From: Lachnospiraceae bacterium
GTDB lineage: Bacteria > Bacillota > Clostridia > Lachnospirales > Lachnospiraceae
Assembly (NCBI GenBank): GCA_009911035.1
Contig: QXWO01000027.1
Location: 1 to 64,000 of the forward strand
Direction: 5' to 3'
DNA: 64,000 bases
Shown here: one piece after another, positions 7,681 through 16,021 of the stretch
Position numbering within the stretch: the first letter of the stretch is position 1
How the letters are laid out: each line of letters begins with the position of its first letter
Program-made: the position numbers and the translations under genes
The notes under the pieces: generated by a model
Seen by the model: only the letters and a program-made list of their open reading frames with translations
The model's database searches: none
Told to the model about the DNA's origin: nothing

Positions 7681-8310
7681 TTAAGTAATGTCCCGTTTCC
7701 GATATACCTTTACCGCAATCCGGTATGAGATAAAAAACCAGATAACAGAAATGATAAGTACAATATGGAAAGCCAGAAGGATATTCTCCTTTACTGGGAA
7801 AAGCAAATTGATAAGAAGAACAAGCCCCGTAATAATCCCCGCCCCTGCCATAAATGACATCATAAAGACAATCTGCGATTTCTCCGGATCAAACAGATAC
7901 GCACATGGCAGACTGATGCCGCCTGCCAACATGGTAGCGCTCATCCCGATAGAACCGTACAGTAACAGCGAGCGAAGCGTGATATCCATACCGAAACAGG
8001 CAATGACGGCGCAGGGAACCAGCGCTGTCAGCATTCCCAATATGGCAAGCAGGATGTAAAACAGAAACTTCTCACCAATGATCTGGTTCCTTGATACCGG
8101 CATGGTAATGACATTTTTGTTCCATTTGGAAGCCGCGTCACTGGTAATGCTGATAAAGGCTGCTGTTGTAGCGGCAACCGGAGCCAGAACCAGAAGTGCG
8201 CTGGTTTCCAGCAAAAAAGATAGCCCAAAGCCCAGAACAACCAGGCTAACGATAGTTACGAGGATATTGCTCCTGGCAATATAGAGATCTTTCACCAAAA
8301 CGCCTTTCAT
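7681..8310 (-). CDS. ABC-2 type permease (PmtB/D-like)
   Basis: A 209-residue permease with about six hydrophobic helices and the motif SDAASKWNKNVITMPVSR in the first cytoplasmic loop. That loop is typical of the small ABC-2 permeases found beside YtrA/PmtR-type GntR regulators, such as phenol-soluble-modulin exporters or bacteriocin and antibiotic response exporters. The ATG shares one base with the ATPase stop (TGATG), so the two are translationally coupled; a GTG one codon earlier is possible. It is the last gene of a three-gene operon. The substrate cannot be read from sequence. Confidence 0.8.
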   Translation of the reverse strand: MKGVLVKDLYIARSNILVTIVSLVVLGFGLSFLLETSALLVLAPVAATTAAFISITSDAASKWNKNVITMPVSRNQIIGEKFLFYILLAILGMLTALVPCAVIACFGMDITLRSLLLYGSIGMSATMLAGGISLPCAYLFDPEKSQIVFMMSFMAGAGIITGLVLLINLLFPVKENILLAFHIVLIISVIWFFISYRIAVKVYRKRDIT

Positions 8311-9161
8311 CACCTTTCCCCCTTTACATAAAGAAGCATAATTTCATCAATCGTTGCCGGGACAACCAGGGCTTTCGGATATTTTTTCTGCATCCTCTCC
8401 CGGTCTGAAACCAGTATCTGCCATTCATAGTCCATTTTACGGTACGAGATGATATCGGATTTATCCAGCGCGTCAAACTGCGCCGCACCGCACTTGATGA
8501 TGCCATACCGTTCGGTCAGTTCGTCTTTGGGTTTCTCAAAAACCACTTTCCCTTCATGGATGAATACGATATAATCGGCAATCTTCTCTAAGTCACTGGT
8601 AATGTGGGAAGATACCAGAATAGAATGTTCTTCGTCCTGCACGAAATCCAGCAGCATATCCAGAATATCATCCCGGACAACCGGATCTAGGCCGCTGGTG
8701 GCTTCGTCCAGGACCAGCAGCTTGGAATGATGGGAAAATGCAACCAAGATTGCCAGCTTCATCTTCATTCCTTTTGAAAACTGCTTGATCTGCTTATCGG
8801 TCGGCAGGGAAAACTGTTTCAGCAGGCGCAGATAAGCCTGTTCGTCCCACGTCCTGTAAATATTTTTCATAACCCGGTTCAATTTCCGGGGAGAAAGTAT
8901 TTCCGGGTAATTGCTGCCGTCGAACACGACGCCAATCTGTTCTTTGACATCCCCGTCAAGTTCCTCGCTATCCAAAATGGATACAACACCGTCTTCCTTT
9001 TGAATCAGCCCTAAAGCCGCATTGATTGTCGTGCTTTTTCCTGCGCCATTTTCTCCAATCAGTCCGACAATGGAGCCGCTGGGAACGGTGAACGAAACGT
9101 GGTCCAAAACAAAATCTTGATAAGTTTTGGTAAGCCCTGATACCATGAAAGCATTTGTCAT
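8310..9161 (-). CDS. ABC transporter ATP-binding protein (YtrB/PmtA-like)
   Basis: A 283-residue ATPase with Walker A GENGAGKST (about residue 36), signature FSKGMKMKL (about 128), Walker B LLVLDEATSGLD and switch histidine in SSHITSD. A C-terminal extension of about 70 residues follows, as in YtrB/PmtA. It drives export by the coupled permease. It starts two bases after the GntR stop behind GAGGATTAGCG. Expression is probably controlled by that repressor, whose operator-like palindrome lies ahead of the operon. Confidence 0.9.
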   Translation of the reverse strand: MTNAFMVSGLTKTYQDFVLDHVSFTVPSGSIVGLIGENGAGKSTTINAALGLIQKEDGVVSILDSEELDGDVKEQIGVVFDGSNYPEILSPRKLNRVMKNIYRTWDEQAYLRLLKQFSLPTDKQIKQFSKGMKMKLAILVAFSHHSKLLVLDEATSGLDPVVRDDILDMLLDFVQDEEHSILVSSHITSDLEKIADYIVFIHEGKVVFEKPKDELTERYGIIKCGAAQFDALDKSDIISYRKMDYEWQILVSDRERMQKKYPKALVVPATIDEIMLLYVKGER

Positions 9162-9163
9162 CG

Positions 9164-9538
9164 CTAATCCTCCTCGTACAATAATGTTAATAAGCTGATT
9201 AATTTATCAAGCGATATTCCGCTCATACGGGCAATTTCTATCGCATCGTTGAAACAGCCCTCTATCTTTTTCTGCTGTTCTTCCAAATAGAAGTCCTGAT
9301 TCCTCACAGATACATAGCAGCCTTTCCCGGCTGTCGTTTCAATAAAGCCATCCTCCTGCAGGATATCATATGCCTTCTGCACGGTCAGAACACTGATCTG
9401 AAGCGATTTTGCAAGGGAGCGGATAGAGGGAAGCGCTTCCCCAGCCTTCAGTTCGCCGTTCATAATCTGCGTTTTTATCTGTGACACAATCTGCTCGTAC
9501 AGAGGACGACTTGCCTTATTACTTACAACAATCTCCAA
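9164..9538 (-). CDS. GntR-family repressor of the YtrA/PmtR type
   Basis: A 124-residue regulator with an N-terminal winged helix (RPLYEQIVSQIKTQIMNGEL, LPSIRSLAKSLQISVLTVQKAYDILQEDGFIET) and a short C-terminal dimerisation tail of about 45 residues, the YtrA subfamily layout. It starts with TTG behind AAGGCGGTGGC. It heads an operon with an ABC ATPase and permease, as in ytr or pmt operons where the repressor is released by membrane-active or cell-wall compounds. A 39-bp palindrome lies across the promoter. The effector is unknown. Confidence 0.9.
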   Translation of the reverse strand: MEIVVSNKASRPLYEQIVSQIKTQIMNGELKAGEALPSIRSLAKSLQISVLTVQKAYDILQEDGFIETTAGKGCYVSVRNQDFYLEEQQKKIEGCFNDAIEIARMSGISLDKLISLLTLLYEED

Positions 9539-9555
9539 ACTGCCACCGCCTTTCT

Positions 9556-9613
9556 GTCATATACTGTATTGTATATACAAGTACAGTATATGACGTCATA
9601 AAGTAACTGTCAA
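9556..9613 (-). promoter_or_regulatory. Promoter and palindromic GntR operator
   Basis: The promoter is TTGACA (9608-9613), a 17-bp spacer and TATACT (9585-9590) on the minus strand. The arms GTCATATACTGTA (9556-9568) and TACAGTATATGAC (9582-9594) form a perfect 13-bp inverted repeat, and the spacer contains its own perfect dyad TTGTATATACAA (9569-9580). The right arm includes the -10 box, so binding there should block transcription. Confidence 0.75.
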
Positions 9614-9713
9614 GAGAATTACAAAAATCCCATTGCATTAGCGACGGGATCTTTGTATATGGCTATGTAGATATTAAAATCTGGTTTTGCAAACATTCTC
9701 TGTATCAGCAAAT

Positions 9714-10217
9714 TTATTCAACTGTGATCACAACAATTTTTACAGCTTCATCTGGATGCTCTTCATCAAAATTAATCAGCCCACGGTAACTGATCTCTAC
9801 CTTATCACCCACGGCAATGGAGGAATCTCCTTCTACTGCGTGAGCACTTTCCGTGGAAAAGCCTTCCAATATCTGTGCATTCTCCGTAGAAAAATAATAG
9901 AGCATGTCATCCTCCGGTGTCCTGATTGTAATTTTGTTGCCTTCATATTTTTCAACAATTCCGGCAATGGGATCACCCTCTGTAATTTCCTCGTCTTCCG
10001 GAAAAATTTTTCCATCCTCTTCTTCAATCTCCAACTTTGACGGTTCCACAAGATTTGTTTCTGCTTCCTCATCTTTTGTATCTGTGTTTTCTTTCCGATC
10101 CGTTTCCTGTAGGGAATCAGTCTCCACAGATACTACATCCTCTTTTGATTCGGATGAGCAGGCGGTCATCCCCAGCGTCAAAGCTATCATAAATATCATA
10201 ATACATTTTCTTTTCAT
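9714..10217 (-). CDS. Putative lipoprotein (167 aa)
   Basis: A secreted, lipid-anchored protein: basic start MKRKCIM, a hydrophobic stretch and a lipobox ending MTACSS. Then comes a long Glu/Asp/Thr-rich linker (about residues 25-75) and a beta-rich domain of about 90 residues with the pattern GIVEKYEGNKITIRTPEDD, which resembles small OB-like or SH3-like surface domains. I do not recognise a named family. GAGGAGAAAG precedes the ATG at 10217. It lies 18 bases downstream of another lipoprotein gene of similar layout, so the two are probably a paralogous pair or partners. Why they sit here is unclear. Confidence 0.65.
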   Translation of the reverse strand: MKRKCIMIFMIALTLGMTACSSESKEDVVSVETDSLQETDRKENTDTKDEEAETNLVEPSKLEIEEEDGKIFPEDEEITEGDPIAGIVEKYEGNKITIRTPEDDMLYYFSTENAQILEGFSTESAHAVEGDSSIAVGDKVEISYRGLINFDEEHPDEAVKIVVITVE

Positions 10218-10235
10218 AATCTTTCTCCTCATTTT

Positions 10236-10793
10236 CTAAAAGAATCGTATTTCGGTCGCATGGAATTCATCATTTTTAAAGCTGCCTTTCATTTCAACGA
10301 ACATATGCTCTTTCAAGTCCTGAAATCCGGCCTCTTTGTTCGCATCGTTTTCTTCATTTTCATCAGTGTCTTTCAAATAAAAACGAGTATCTTCTTCAAA
10401 AACTACATGAATCAACTGGGAATCGGGAATATCCGCATTGGAGCTTGGAGAACTGTATACTATAGAACCATCATCAAGAATATTCACTTTCCTCTCGACA
10501 ATGAAAAATGAGTCCTCTTCCATCTTCCGAACCTTACCTAAAAAATCCGCATCGACAGCAGAGGCAACATCTGGCTCTAAAACCTGCCATTTTCCTGCTA
10601 TATTTTCCTGTGCCTCCTCTGCGCTCCCATCAACGTCTTTTAGTGGCGCATTATTTAATTCCTCTGTTGATACTTCCTCTACCTGAGTTTCTTTTGTTTT
10701 AGCAGTAGATTCCGAGCCGGAACCGCATCCTGCAATCATTGTGTTCAATATGCAGACAGTACCAAATAATATCATTGCCTTTTTCAGTTTCAT
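10236..10793 (-). CDS. Putative lipoprotein (185 aa)
   Basis: The N-terminus MKLKKAMILFGTVCI leads to a lipobox ending MIAGCGS, so the protein should be lipid-anchored outside the membrane. A Thr/Glu-rich linker follows to about residue 65, then a beta-rich domain (GKVRKMEEDSFFIVERKVNI, THVVFEEDTRFYLKDTDE and a final HATEIRFF). The overall plan matches the downstream lipoprotein, with a domain that alternates short strands and acidic loops. No family recognised. AAGGAGGCATTT lies ahead of the ATG. The pair forms an isolated two-gene unit. Confidence 0.65.
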   Translation of the reverse strand: MKLKKAMILFGTVCILNTMIAGCGSGSESTAKTKETQVEEVSTEELNNAPLKDVDGSAEEAQENIAGKWQVLEPDVASAVDADFLGKVRKMEEDSFFIVERKVNILDDGSIVYSSPSSNADIPDSQLIHVVFEEDTRFYLKDTDENEENDANKEAGFQDLKEHMFVEMKGSFKNDEFHATEIRFF

Positions 10794-10910
10794 AAATGCC
10801 TCCTTGTTATTTGTAGAAATAACAGCTATTATAGTCTGTCTAAATCATTCAAACAATCTGTTTGCAGTGAAATGCATCCTAGATGCCGCAGATATCATTA
10901 AAGTATCCTT

Positions 10911-11436
10911 TTAACTAACATCTACGGTCTCTGTCCATTTCAATCCCTCATTTTCCTTTAATAATCCCATATGGTATAATGCCTGCACACAGTCTGCATA
11001 ACCCTGAATGTAAGCTCGCTTCTCCTGGGCAGACGCAAAATCCTCCAGGCGTCCCTTCATTTCCTCTGCCTTCTCCTGCAGGCAGGGTTTCCAGAAGCAC
11101 TTCCCACTCCTGCTTCGTTTCCTTCCATGCCTCCAGAGCCGCTTCAAATTCCGGGGTACATACATAGATATCCTCTTTCCGTCCCAAAATCTCCGCAATG
11201 ATTTCTTCGATTACCGCCCTGTCTATGGTCTGTGGAATGGCAATATCCGGTGTTTCCGGGCAGTTGATATAGTGGAGAATCGCATTCACAAGAAACTGCG
11301 CTTTGCTGCGCGGCCCCTGTTTTTCCAGCAGACGTATCACAGCATCATGAGCCGAATCATTTTCATTAAATTTGATACTGAACCGCTCCTGGTCTTTCTT
11401 TCCACCCATAAGCTCATCTGCCTGCCGTTTCCATCT
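10911..11436 (-). pseudogene. ParR-like plasmid/ICE protein, frameshifted
   Basis: The N-terminal part (KDQERFSIKFNENDSAHDAV, then LLEKQGPRSKAQFLVNAILHY) resembles the ParR-like or partition-associated proteins common on integrative elements of gut Clostridia. The reading frame holds to about 11085, where it is interrupted near CCTGCCTGCAGG. The continuation lies in another frame (EKAEEMKGRLEDF, AQEKRAYIQGYADCVQALY) and ends at 10911. The 5' end is also odd: it runs in frame into an IS66 transposase relic, with no ribosome binding site near ATG 11409. I infer a dead remnant of a mobile element. Confidence 0.6.
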
Positions 11437-11439
11437 TAT

Positions 11440-11571
11440 AGAGAAATTCATATCCCTTTGCATTGGTAGCACGTCCACGAAAACGCGACGCAGATGGGTA
11501 TAACACAGACATCTTTTGACCTTCTTTCCCCCATTGTACCCGGAATATGCATCCGTATGGATATATCCGGT
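11440..11571 (-). mobile_element. IS66-type transposase relic
   Basis: About 44 codons read TGYIHTDAYSGYNG followed by KRCLCYTHLRRVFVD. This is the block of IS66 TnpC transposases around the catalytic aspartate (GYxxxDxYxxY) and the CxxHxRR motif. Upstream in this frame are stop codons within a few bases, and downstream the frame passes straight into the ParR-like gene, so only a short central fragment of the transposase remains. No terminal repeats were found. Confidence 0.7.
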
Positions 11572-11624
11572 ATCTAATTATATTCAGCTCTCTTTTTCTC
11601 TCCTGCCATATGATCCATACACGC

Positions 11625-11663
11625 AAAAAACTACCAGAAGGATTTCCTCCCTCCGATAGTTTT
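11625..11663 (-). terminator. Rho-independent terminator behind ctpA
   Basis: On the minus strand AAAACTATCGGAGG pairs, with some G-U pairs, with CCTTCTGGTAGTTTT about eight bases later, and the stem is followed by a T run. It lies about 70 bases after the S41 protease stop. Confidence 0.7.
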
Positions 11664-11732
11664 CTTTTTCCTGACACATTACCCGAAAAATACTAAATCG
11701 TATACGAAAAAGTATCAGAGCGTGCTTGAAAA

Positions 11733-13046
11733 TTATTTTATTTTTCCCTCTAAAATCTCTATAGCTTTTTCTACCTGATTATCAGTACCTTCGTTTACGC
11801 TTGCCTCATAATCATATTCAAGTTCTATATCCGGCTTTATGCCTACACCGTGGATATTTTTTCCCGAAGGTGTATAATAAGCACTGATCGTCAGCTTAAG
11901 TGCAGTACCGTCATTTAGTCTGTGTATCTGCTGCACAATACCCTTTCCATAAGTAGTTGTACCTATTAAGGTGCCTTTATTGTAATCCTGAATCGCACCT
12001 GCAAGTATTTCCGAAGCGCTTGCGGAATACTCATTTACCAGCACGACCAGCGGCACATCAAGTTCCCATGTATCATCCCCGGTGTATTCCTTACGGTTAC
12101 CGTTCTTATCCTCCGTATATACAATCAGCCCTTTGGGCAGGATCTTTTTGGCAACCTCCACAACCGCCAGCAAATCCCCTCCGGGATTACTCCGCAGATC
12201 CAGTATCATCCCTTTCATGCCATACTCTGTAAGCTCCGCCATGGCTTCCGTGTACTGATCTACCGTCACACTGTCGAATTCCCGGATGCGCAGATAACCG
12301 ATCTGGTCTGTATCCTCCACGATACCACTCTCCACGGTAGTTGTCTCTATCTGACGGCTCCGCACAATATCCACATCCAGAAATTCCCCTTCGCCTTCCC
12401 GGTAAATTTTCAGACTTACGGTGGTTCCTTCCCTGCCCTTCACAAGGCTCACCACCTGGGTCAGGCTCATTCCCTGGGTAGCTTCGCCGTCCACCTCATA
12501 GATAATGTCACCTTCCCTCAGCCCTGCTTCCAATGCTGGGGAACCTTCCATAACGCCATTTATCATGGCCATATTTGACTGCTTGTTTATGGAAATATAG
12601 GCGCCTATTCCATAAGAAATCCCTTTATTGCTGTTGACCACATCTTCCAGTTCTTCCTTGGAATAATACTCTGAATAAGGATCTCCCAGCGCATTGACCA
12701 TGCCCTTGTATATCCCTTCCTGTATATTGCTGGTAGATACTTTCTCATCGTAAAAATAATATGTGTCTATGGCTTCCTCAATTAGCTTTATTTTTTTAAG
12801 CGTTTCAGAACTGACAACCGTGTCAGTTTCTAAATTTTCCGCTGTTTCTGCTCCTGCGGCCCGGACTTTAAAAAACTGGTAAGCCATTCTTCCTGCATAA
12901 ATACTTGTCAAAAGCAACGACATGCATAATGCTCCTGTAAAGGCGCCATTCCAGAAATATCTTGAGCGCTTTCTTCTTTCCAAGTTTTCCCGCGTGATTT
13001 CTTCCATAGTCTGCGGCCTGTTGTCCACTCCCTCTGACTTCTCCAA
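11733..13046 (-). CDS. ctpA: C-terminal processing protease (S41 family)
   Basis: A 437-residue membrane-anchored serine protease. A basic N-terminus and one membrane helix (about residues 28-50) are followed by an S41 N-terminal region, a PDZ domain (about 135-215, with GIGAYISI and GLREGDIIYEVDGEAT) and the protease domain. The Ser-Lys catalytic dyad is visible in NEYSASASE and TYGKGIVQ, and LRSNPGGD is present. CtpA-type proteases trim secreted or cell-wall proteins and control cell-wall hydrolases. It is the last gene after ftsE, ftsX and an M23 hydrolase, so a role in division or septum hydrolysis is plausible. A terminator follows. Confidence 0.93.
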   Translation of the reverse strand: MEKSEGVDNRPQTMEEITRENLERRKRSRYFWNGAFTGALCMSLLLTSIYAGRMAYQFFKVRAAGAETAENLETDTVVSSETLKKIKLIEEAIDTYYFYDEKVSTSNIQEGIYKGMVNALGDPYSEYYSKEELEDVVNSNKGISYGIGAYISINKQSNMAMINGVMEGSPALEAGLREGDIIYEVDGEATQGMSLTQVVSLVKGREGTTVSLKIYREGEGEFLDVDIVRSRQIETTTVESGIVEDTDQIGYLRIREFDSVTVDQYTEAMAELTEYGMKGMILDLRSNPGGDLLAVVEVAKKILPKGLIVYTEDKNGNRKEYTGDDTWELDVPLVVLVNEYSASASEILAGAIQDYNKGTLIGTTTYGKGIVQQIHRLNDGTALKLTISAYYTPSGKNIHGVGIKPDIELEYDYEASVNEGTDNQVEKAIEILEGKIK

Positions 13047-13115
13047 TTCAAATCACTCCTAACTATATTTTCCTATTTATATCTCTCCCGTATCGCCATT
13101 CGCGCACCTCCTACG

Positions 13116-14336
13116 CTACCCGCGCAAATAGTTCCAGGGGCTTACGTAGTTTCCGTTTAGGCGGACGCTGAAGTGCAGGTGATTACCTGTGGAACGTCCT
13201 GTGCTACCCACTGCCGCTATCTTTTCGCCTTTTGTAACTTCCTGGCCTTTCGACACATAGAGGGCGGATGCATGCATATAAATCGTGTATAGACTGTCTC
13301 CATGGTCTATCATGATATAGTTGCCCATGCTGCCGCTGTAGGTGGCCGCAACTACTGTTCCGCTGTAAGCTGCCAGAATCGGACTCCCCCCCGGCGCTGC
13401 CATATCCAATCCGTTGTGGAACTGTTGAATCCCCAAAATAGGATGTGTGCGGTTTCCGTATTCATCCGAAATTCTCGTATAAGAAGGCGCTGGCCATGTA
13501 AATACGCCTCCATCATACCTGCGCCTCTGTTCCTCAGCCAGTCTTTTTCTTTCTTCCGCAACAGCCGCTTCCAGTGCCTTAATGGTATCATTCTGGGCTG
13601 CAATCTCCGCTTCATATTCCCTGATAGCTGCTTCCTTGCTCTGAATGTCGGAAGACATCTTATACATTTCCTGCTCTTTGTCTGCAATCAGCTCATTTAA
13701 AGATGCTTCTTCCTCTTCCACCGCAATCTTAGCTTCATCAAGAACCTTCTTTTCTTCTTCCAGACCTTCCCTGCACAGAGCCACATACTCCGCATAAGCC
13801 ACATATTCATCCAGCATCTTCCGGTCATAGGAAGAAAGCATCTCAATATAATCCGCTTTATTCAGCATTTCCCCAAAACTGCCTGAACCAAGAATAAGTT
13901 CCAGAAACAGCGTATCGCCCCGTTCATACATAAATCTTATTCTGGTCTTCATGGCTTCATATTGTGCCTGCTGAACTTCCAAAGCTTCTTCCAATTCCTG
14001 GGTCTTTATCTCAATCTGCTCCTCTTTTTCAGATATCATCCTCTTTAGCTCATCGATTTTTGCCTGTATCTTCTGAAGATTCGCATCCAGTTCCGCTACA
14101 TAATTTGCCAAATCCGCTTTGGAAGCTTCCAGTTGCTTTTTTAATTCTTTGACATTTGTCAGGCCGCTCTGTAAAGCCTGCTTTTCTTCCTTTGCCCTAT
14201 TGATTTCCGCTTCTTTCTGCCTGATACTGTCATTAGTCAGCTCACTTGCAAAAGCGGTCGTTCCATATTTACCTGTAACACCCATTACCAGCAAAAGACA
14301 CAGCATCAGGCAGAGCGCTTTTTTCAATCGCTTCAT
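13116..14336 (-). CDS. M23 murein hydrolase (activator) with coiled coil
   Basis: A secreted protein of 406 residues. A signal peptide ends near TTAFASE; then a long coiled coil (about residues 35-260, many Glu/Lys/Leu heptads) leads to an M23 LytM domain with HNGLDMAAPGG and HLHFSVRL, which contain the zinc ligands, plus a further histidine in YMHAS. The layout matches EnvC/PcsB-like proteins whose coiled coil docks onto FtsX. The zinc ligands look intact, so it may cut peptidoglycan itself. The start was set at ATG 14336 with GAGG six bases before; a TTG four codons earlier is less likely. ftsX ends 12 bases upstream. Confidence 0.9.
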   Translation of the reverse strand: MKRLKKALCLMLCLLLVMGVTGKYGTTAFASELTNDSIRQKEAEINRAKEEKQALQSGLTNVKELKKQLEASKADLANYVAELDANLQKIQAKIDELKRMISEKEEQIEIKTQELEEALEVQQAQYEAMKTRIRFMYERGDTLFLELILGSGSFGEMLNKADYIEMLSSYDRKMLDEYVAYAEYVALCREGLEEEKKVLDEAKIAVEEEEASLNELIADKEQEMYKMSSDIQSKEAAIREYEAEIAAQNDTIKALEAAVAEERKRLAEEQRRRYDGGVFTWPAPSYTRISDEYGNRTHPILGIQQFHNGLDMAAPGGSPILAAYSGTVVAATYSGSMGNYIMIDHGDSLYTIYMHASALYVSKGQEVTKGEKIAAVGSTGRSTGNHLHFSVRLNGNYVSPWNYLRG

Positions 14337-14348
14337 CTTTAACCTCAA

Positions 14349-15245
14349 CTATACTCTCAAGTGTTTTCTGACTGTTGTGATGCTGCCCAAAAAACCAATC
14401 CCCACTCCCATTGCAACGGATACGGGGAACAGTGTGTTAAAAACCGTGTCTACCGGAAGGAATGCCAGCAGCTCCTGCAAGATAGAAAATTTCAACATAA
14501 TATATTCAATAATCTTATTATAAAGAACATAAAGAATCCCTACCGGTATCATCGCTCCAATCACTCCGATCAGCATACCCTCTATGACAAAAGGGGAGCG
14601 GACGAAAAAATCCGTTGCGCCAATATACTTCATAATGGTGATCTCCTCTTTCCGCACCGCAATACCAATCGTTACCGTATTGCTGATAAGGAAGATGGAC
14701 ACCGCAAACAAAATTGCAATGATGCCGACCGAGATATATGCCACCAGTGCATTCACGCCTGTCAGGGTGGCTGCCGTAATCTCGGACCGCCTTACCCGAC
14801 GGACCCCTTCTACCCCTTCCAGATAGGTTACCAGTGCAGGCTGCATGGACACATCACTTAAATAAATCTCGAAGTTTGCTGAATTCACCAGCGGATTTTC
14901 CGTAAACCCGTCCTCATATCCTTCCAGATAATCTCCCTTAAAGCTTTCCCACGCTTCGTCCGCCGAAATAAACCTCTTGTCAGACACCTCCGGTCTTTTA
15001 TCAATCAGGGCACCGATTTCCTCTATCCGTTCCTGGCTGATTCCGTCATCAAAAAACACCGTAACAGAAATGCCCTCTTGGGCGGTCCTGACTGTGTTCT
15101 GGAAGTTCACTATAATTGCATAAAAAAGACCAAACAGGAACAGACAGGCCCCAATCGTGGCAATTGATGCCAGTGAAAACCATTTATTTCTGAAAATATT
15201 AATAAGTCCCTGTTTGATGGTATAAAATAACGTACTAATCCTCAT
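14349..15245 (-). CDS. ftsX: Cell division protein FtsX
   Basis: A 298-residue permease-like protein with one N-terminal membrane helix (about residues 22-45), an extracellular domain (about 50-165) and three C-terminal helices, the standard FtsX topology. The cytoplasmic motif VRKEEITIMKYIGATDFFVRSPFVIEG is characteristic. FtsX with FtsE forms an ATP-driven mechanical switch that activates a peptidoglycan hydrolase through its extracellular loop, here most likely the next gene product. It overlaps ftsE by 11 bases, which indicates coupled translation. Confidence 0.95.
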   Translation of the reverse strand: MRISTLFYTIKQGLINIFRNKWFSLASIATIGACLFLFGLFYAIIVNFQNTVRTAQEGISVTVFFDDGISQERIEEIGALIDKRPEVSDKRFISADEAWESFKGDYLEGYEDGFTENPLVNSANFEIYLSDVSMQPALVTYLEGVEGVRRVRRSEITAATLTGVNALVAYISVGIIAILFAVSIFLISNTVTIGIAVRKEEITIMKYIGATDFFVRSPFVIEGMLIGVIGAMIPVGILYVLYNKIIEYIMLKFSILQELLAFLPVDTVFNTLFPVSVAMGVGIGFLGSITTVRKHLRV

Positions 15246-15993
15246 CGATGTAACCGCCCTTTTCTTCGTCGCTTACAATGACACCTTTCTTCATTGTAAC
15301 AACCCTCTTTTGCATTGCATTAACTATTTCCCGGTTATGCGTCACCACCAGCACGGTAGTCCCGTTTTCATTGATCTGCTCCAGAAGCTTCATGATTTCC
15401 CATGAATTTTTCGGATCCAGATTACCGGTAGGCTCGTCTGCCAGCAGAATACTTGGACGGTTTACCAGTGCCCTTGCAATTGCAACCCTCTGCTGCTCAC
15501 CGCCGGAAAGCTGTCTCGGCTTGGCCTTGTATTTGCCTGCAAGGCCCACAGTAGCAAGTATGCTGGGAACATTTCGCTTGATTTCCTTGTTGGATACCTG
15601 CACGATACGCTGGGCAAAAGCTACATTTTCATATACATTGCGATCCTTAAGAAGCCGGAAGTCCTGGAATACAATACCCAGATTCCTCCTGAACTTCGGT
15701 ATTTTCCGGTGGCGGATACGTACCAGATCGTACCCCATCACGCTAATATCCCCGGAGGTAGGTATCAGCTCCCGGAGAAGAAGCTTAATCATGGTGGACT
15801 TCCCGGAGCCGCTGTCCCCCACGATAAATACAAATTCCCCTTTATTGATATGTAAATCCACCCCATTCAAAGCCGGAGCACCAGTGGCATATGCCTTGCT
15901 CACATTGCTCAGTGTGATAATCTCATCACTGCCAGAGGCATGTTTTTTTCTTTTTCTTCCTCTTGTTTCACTTCTTATCAAAATTTCCACCAC
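15235..15993 (-). CDS. ftsE: Cell division ATP-binding protein FtsE
   Basis: An ABC-type ATPase of up to 252 residues with Walker [10 protein letters not shown] (about residue 59), Q loop IVFQDFRLL, signature [15 protein letters not shown] and Walker [12 protein letters not shown], plus the FtsE-typical ending of the helical domain. It partners FtsX. The start is uncertain: the frame opens with tandem GTG codons at 15993, but an AGGTGGTGG stretch covers them and would better serve the TTG four codons later. It follows a CdaR-type regulator gene by about 28 bases, so the four genes may share a transcript. Confidence 0.95.
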   Translation of the reverse strand: MVEILIRSETRGRKRKKHASGSDEIITLSNVSKAYATGAPALNGVDLHINKGEFVFIVGDSGSGKSTMIKLLLRELIPTSGDISVMGYDLVRIRHRKIPKFRRNLGIVFQDFRLLKDRNVYENVAFAQRIVQVSNKEIKRNVPSILATVGLAGKYKAKPRQLSGGEQQRVAIARALVNRPSILLADEPTGNLDPKNSWEIMKLLEQINENGTTVLVVTHNREIVNAMQKRVVTMKKGVIVSDEEKGGYIDED

Positions 15994-16021
15994 CTGTATC
16001 TTTACTTAATCGAACGGTTAC

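Noticed and set aside
15278-16009. A 243-codon open frame on the plus strand
   Set aside because: Antisense to ftsE; composition is that of a mirrored ABC ATPase gene.
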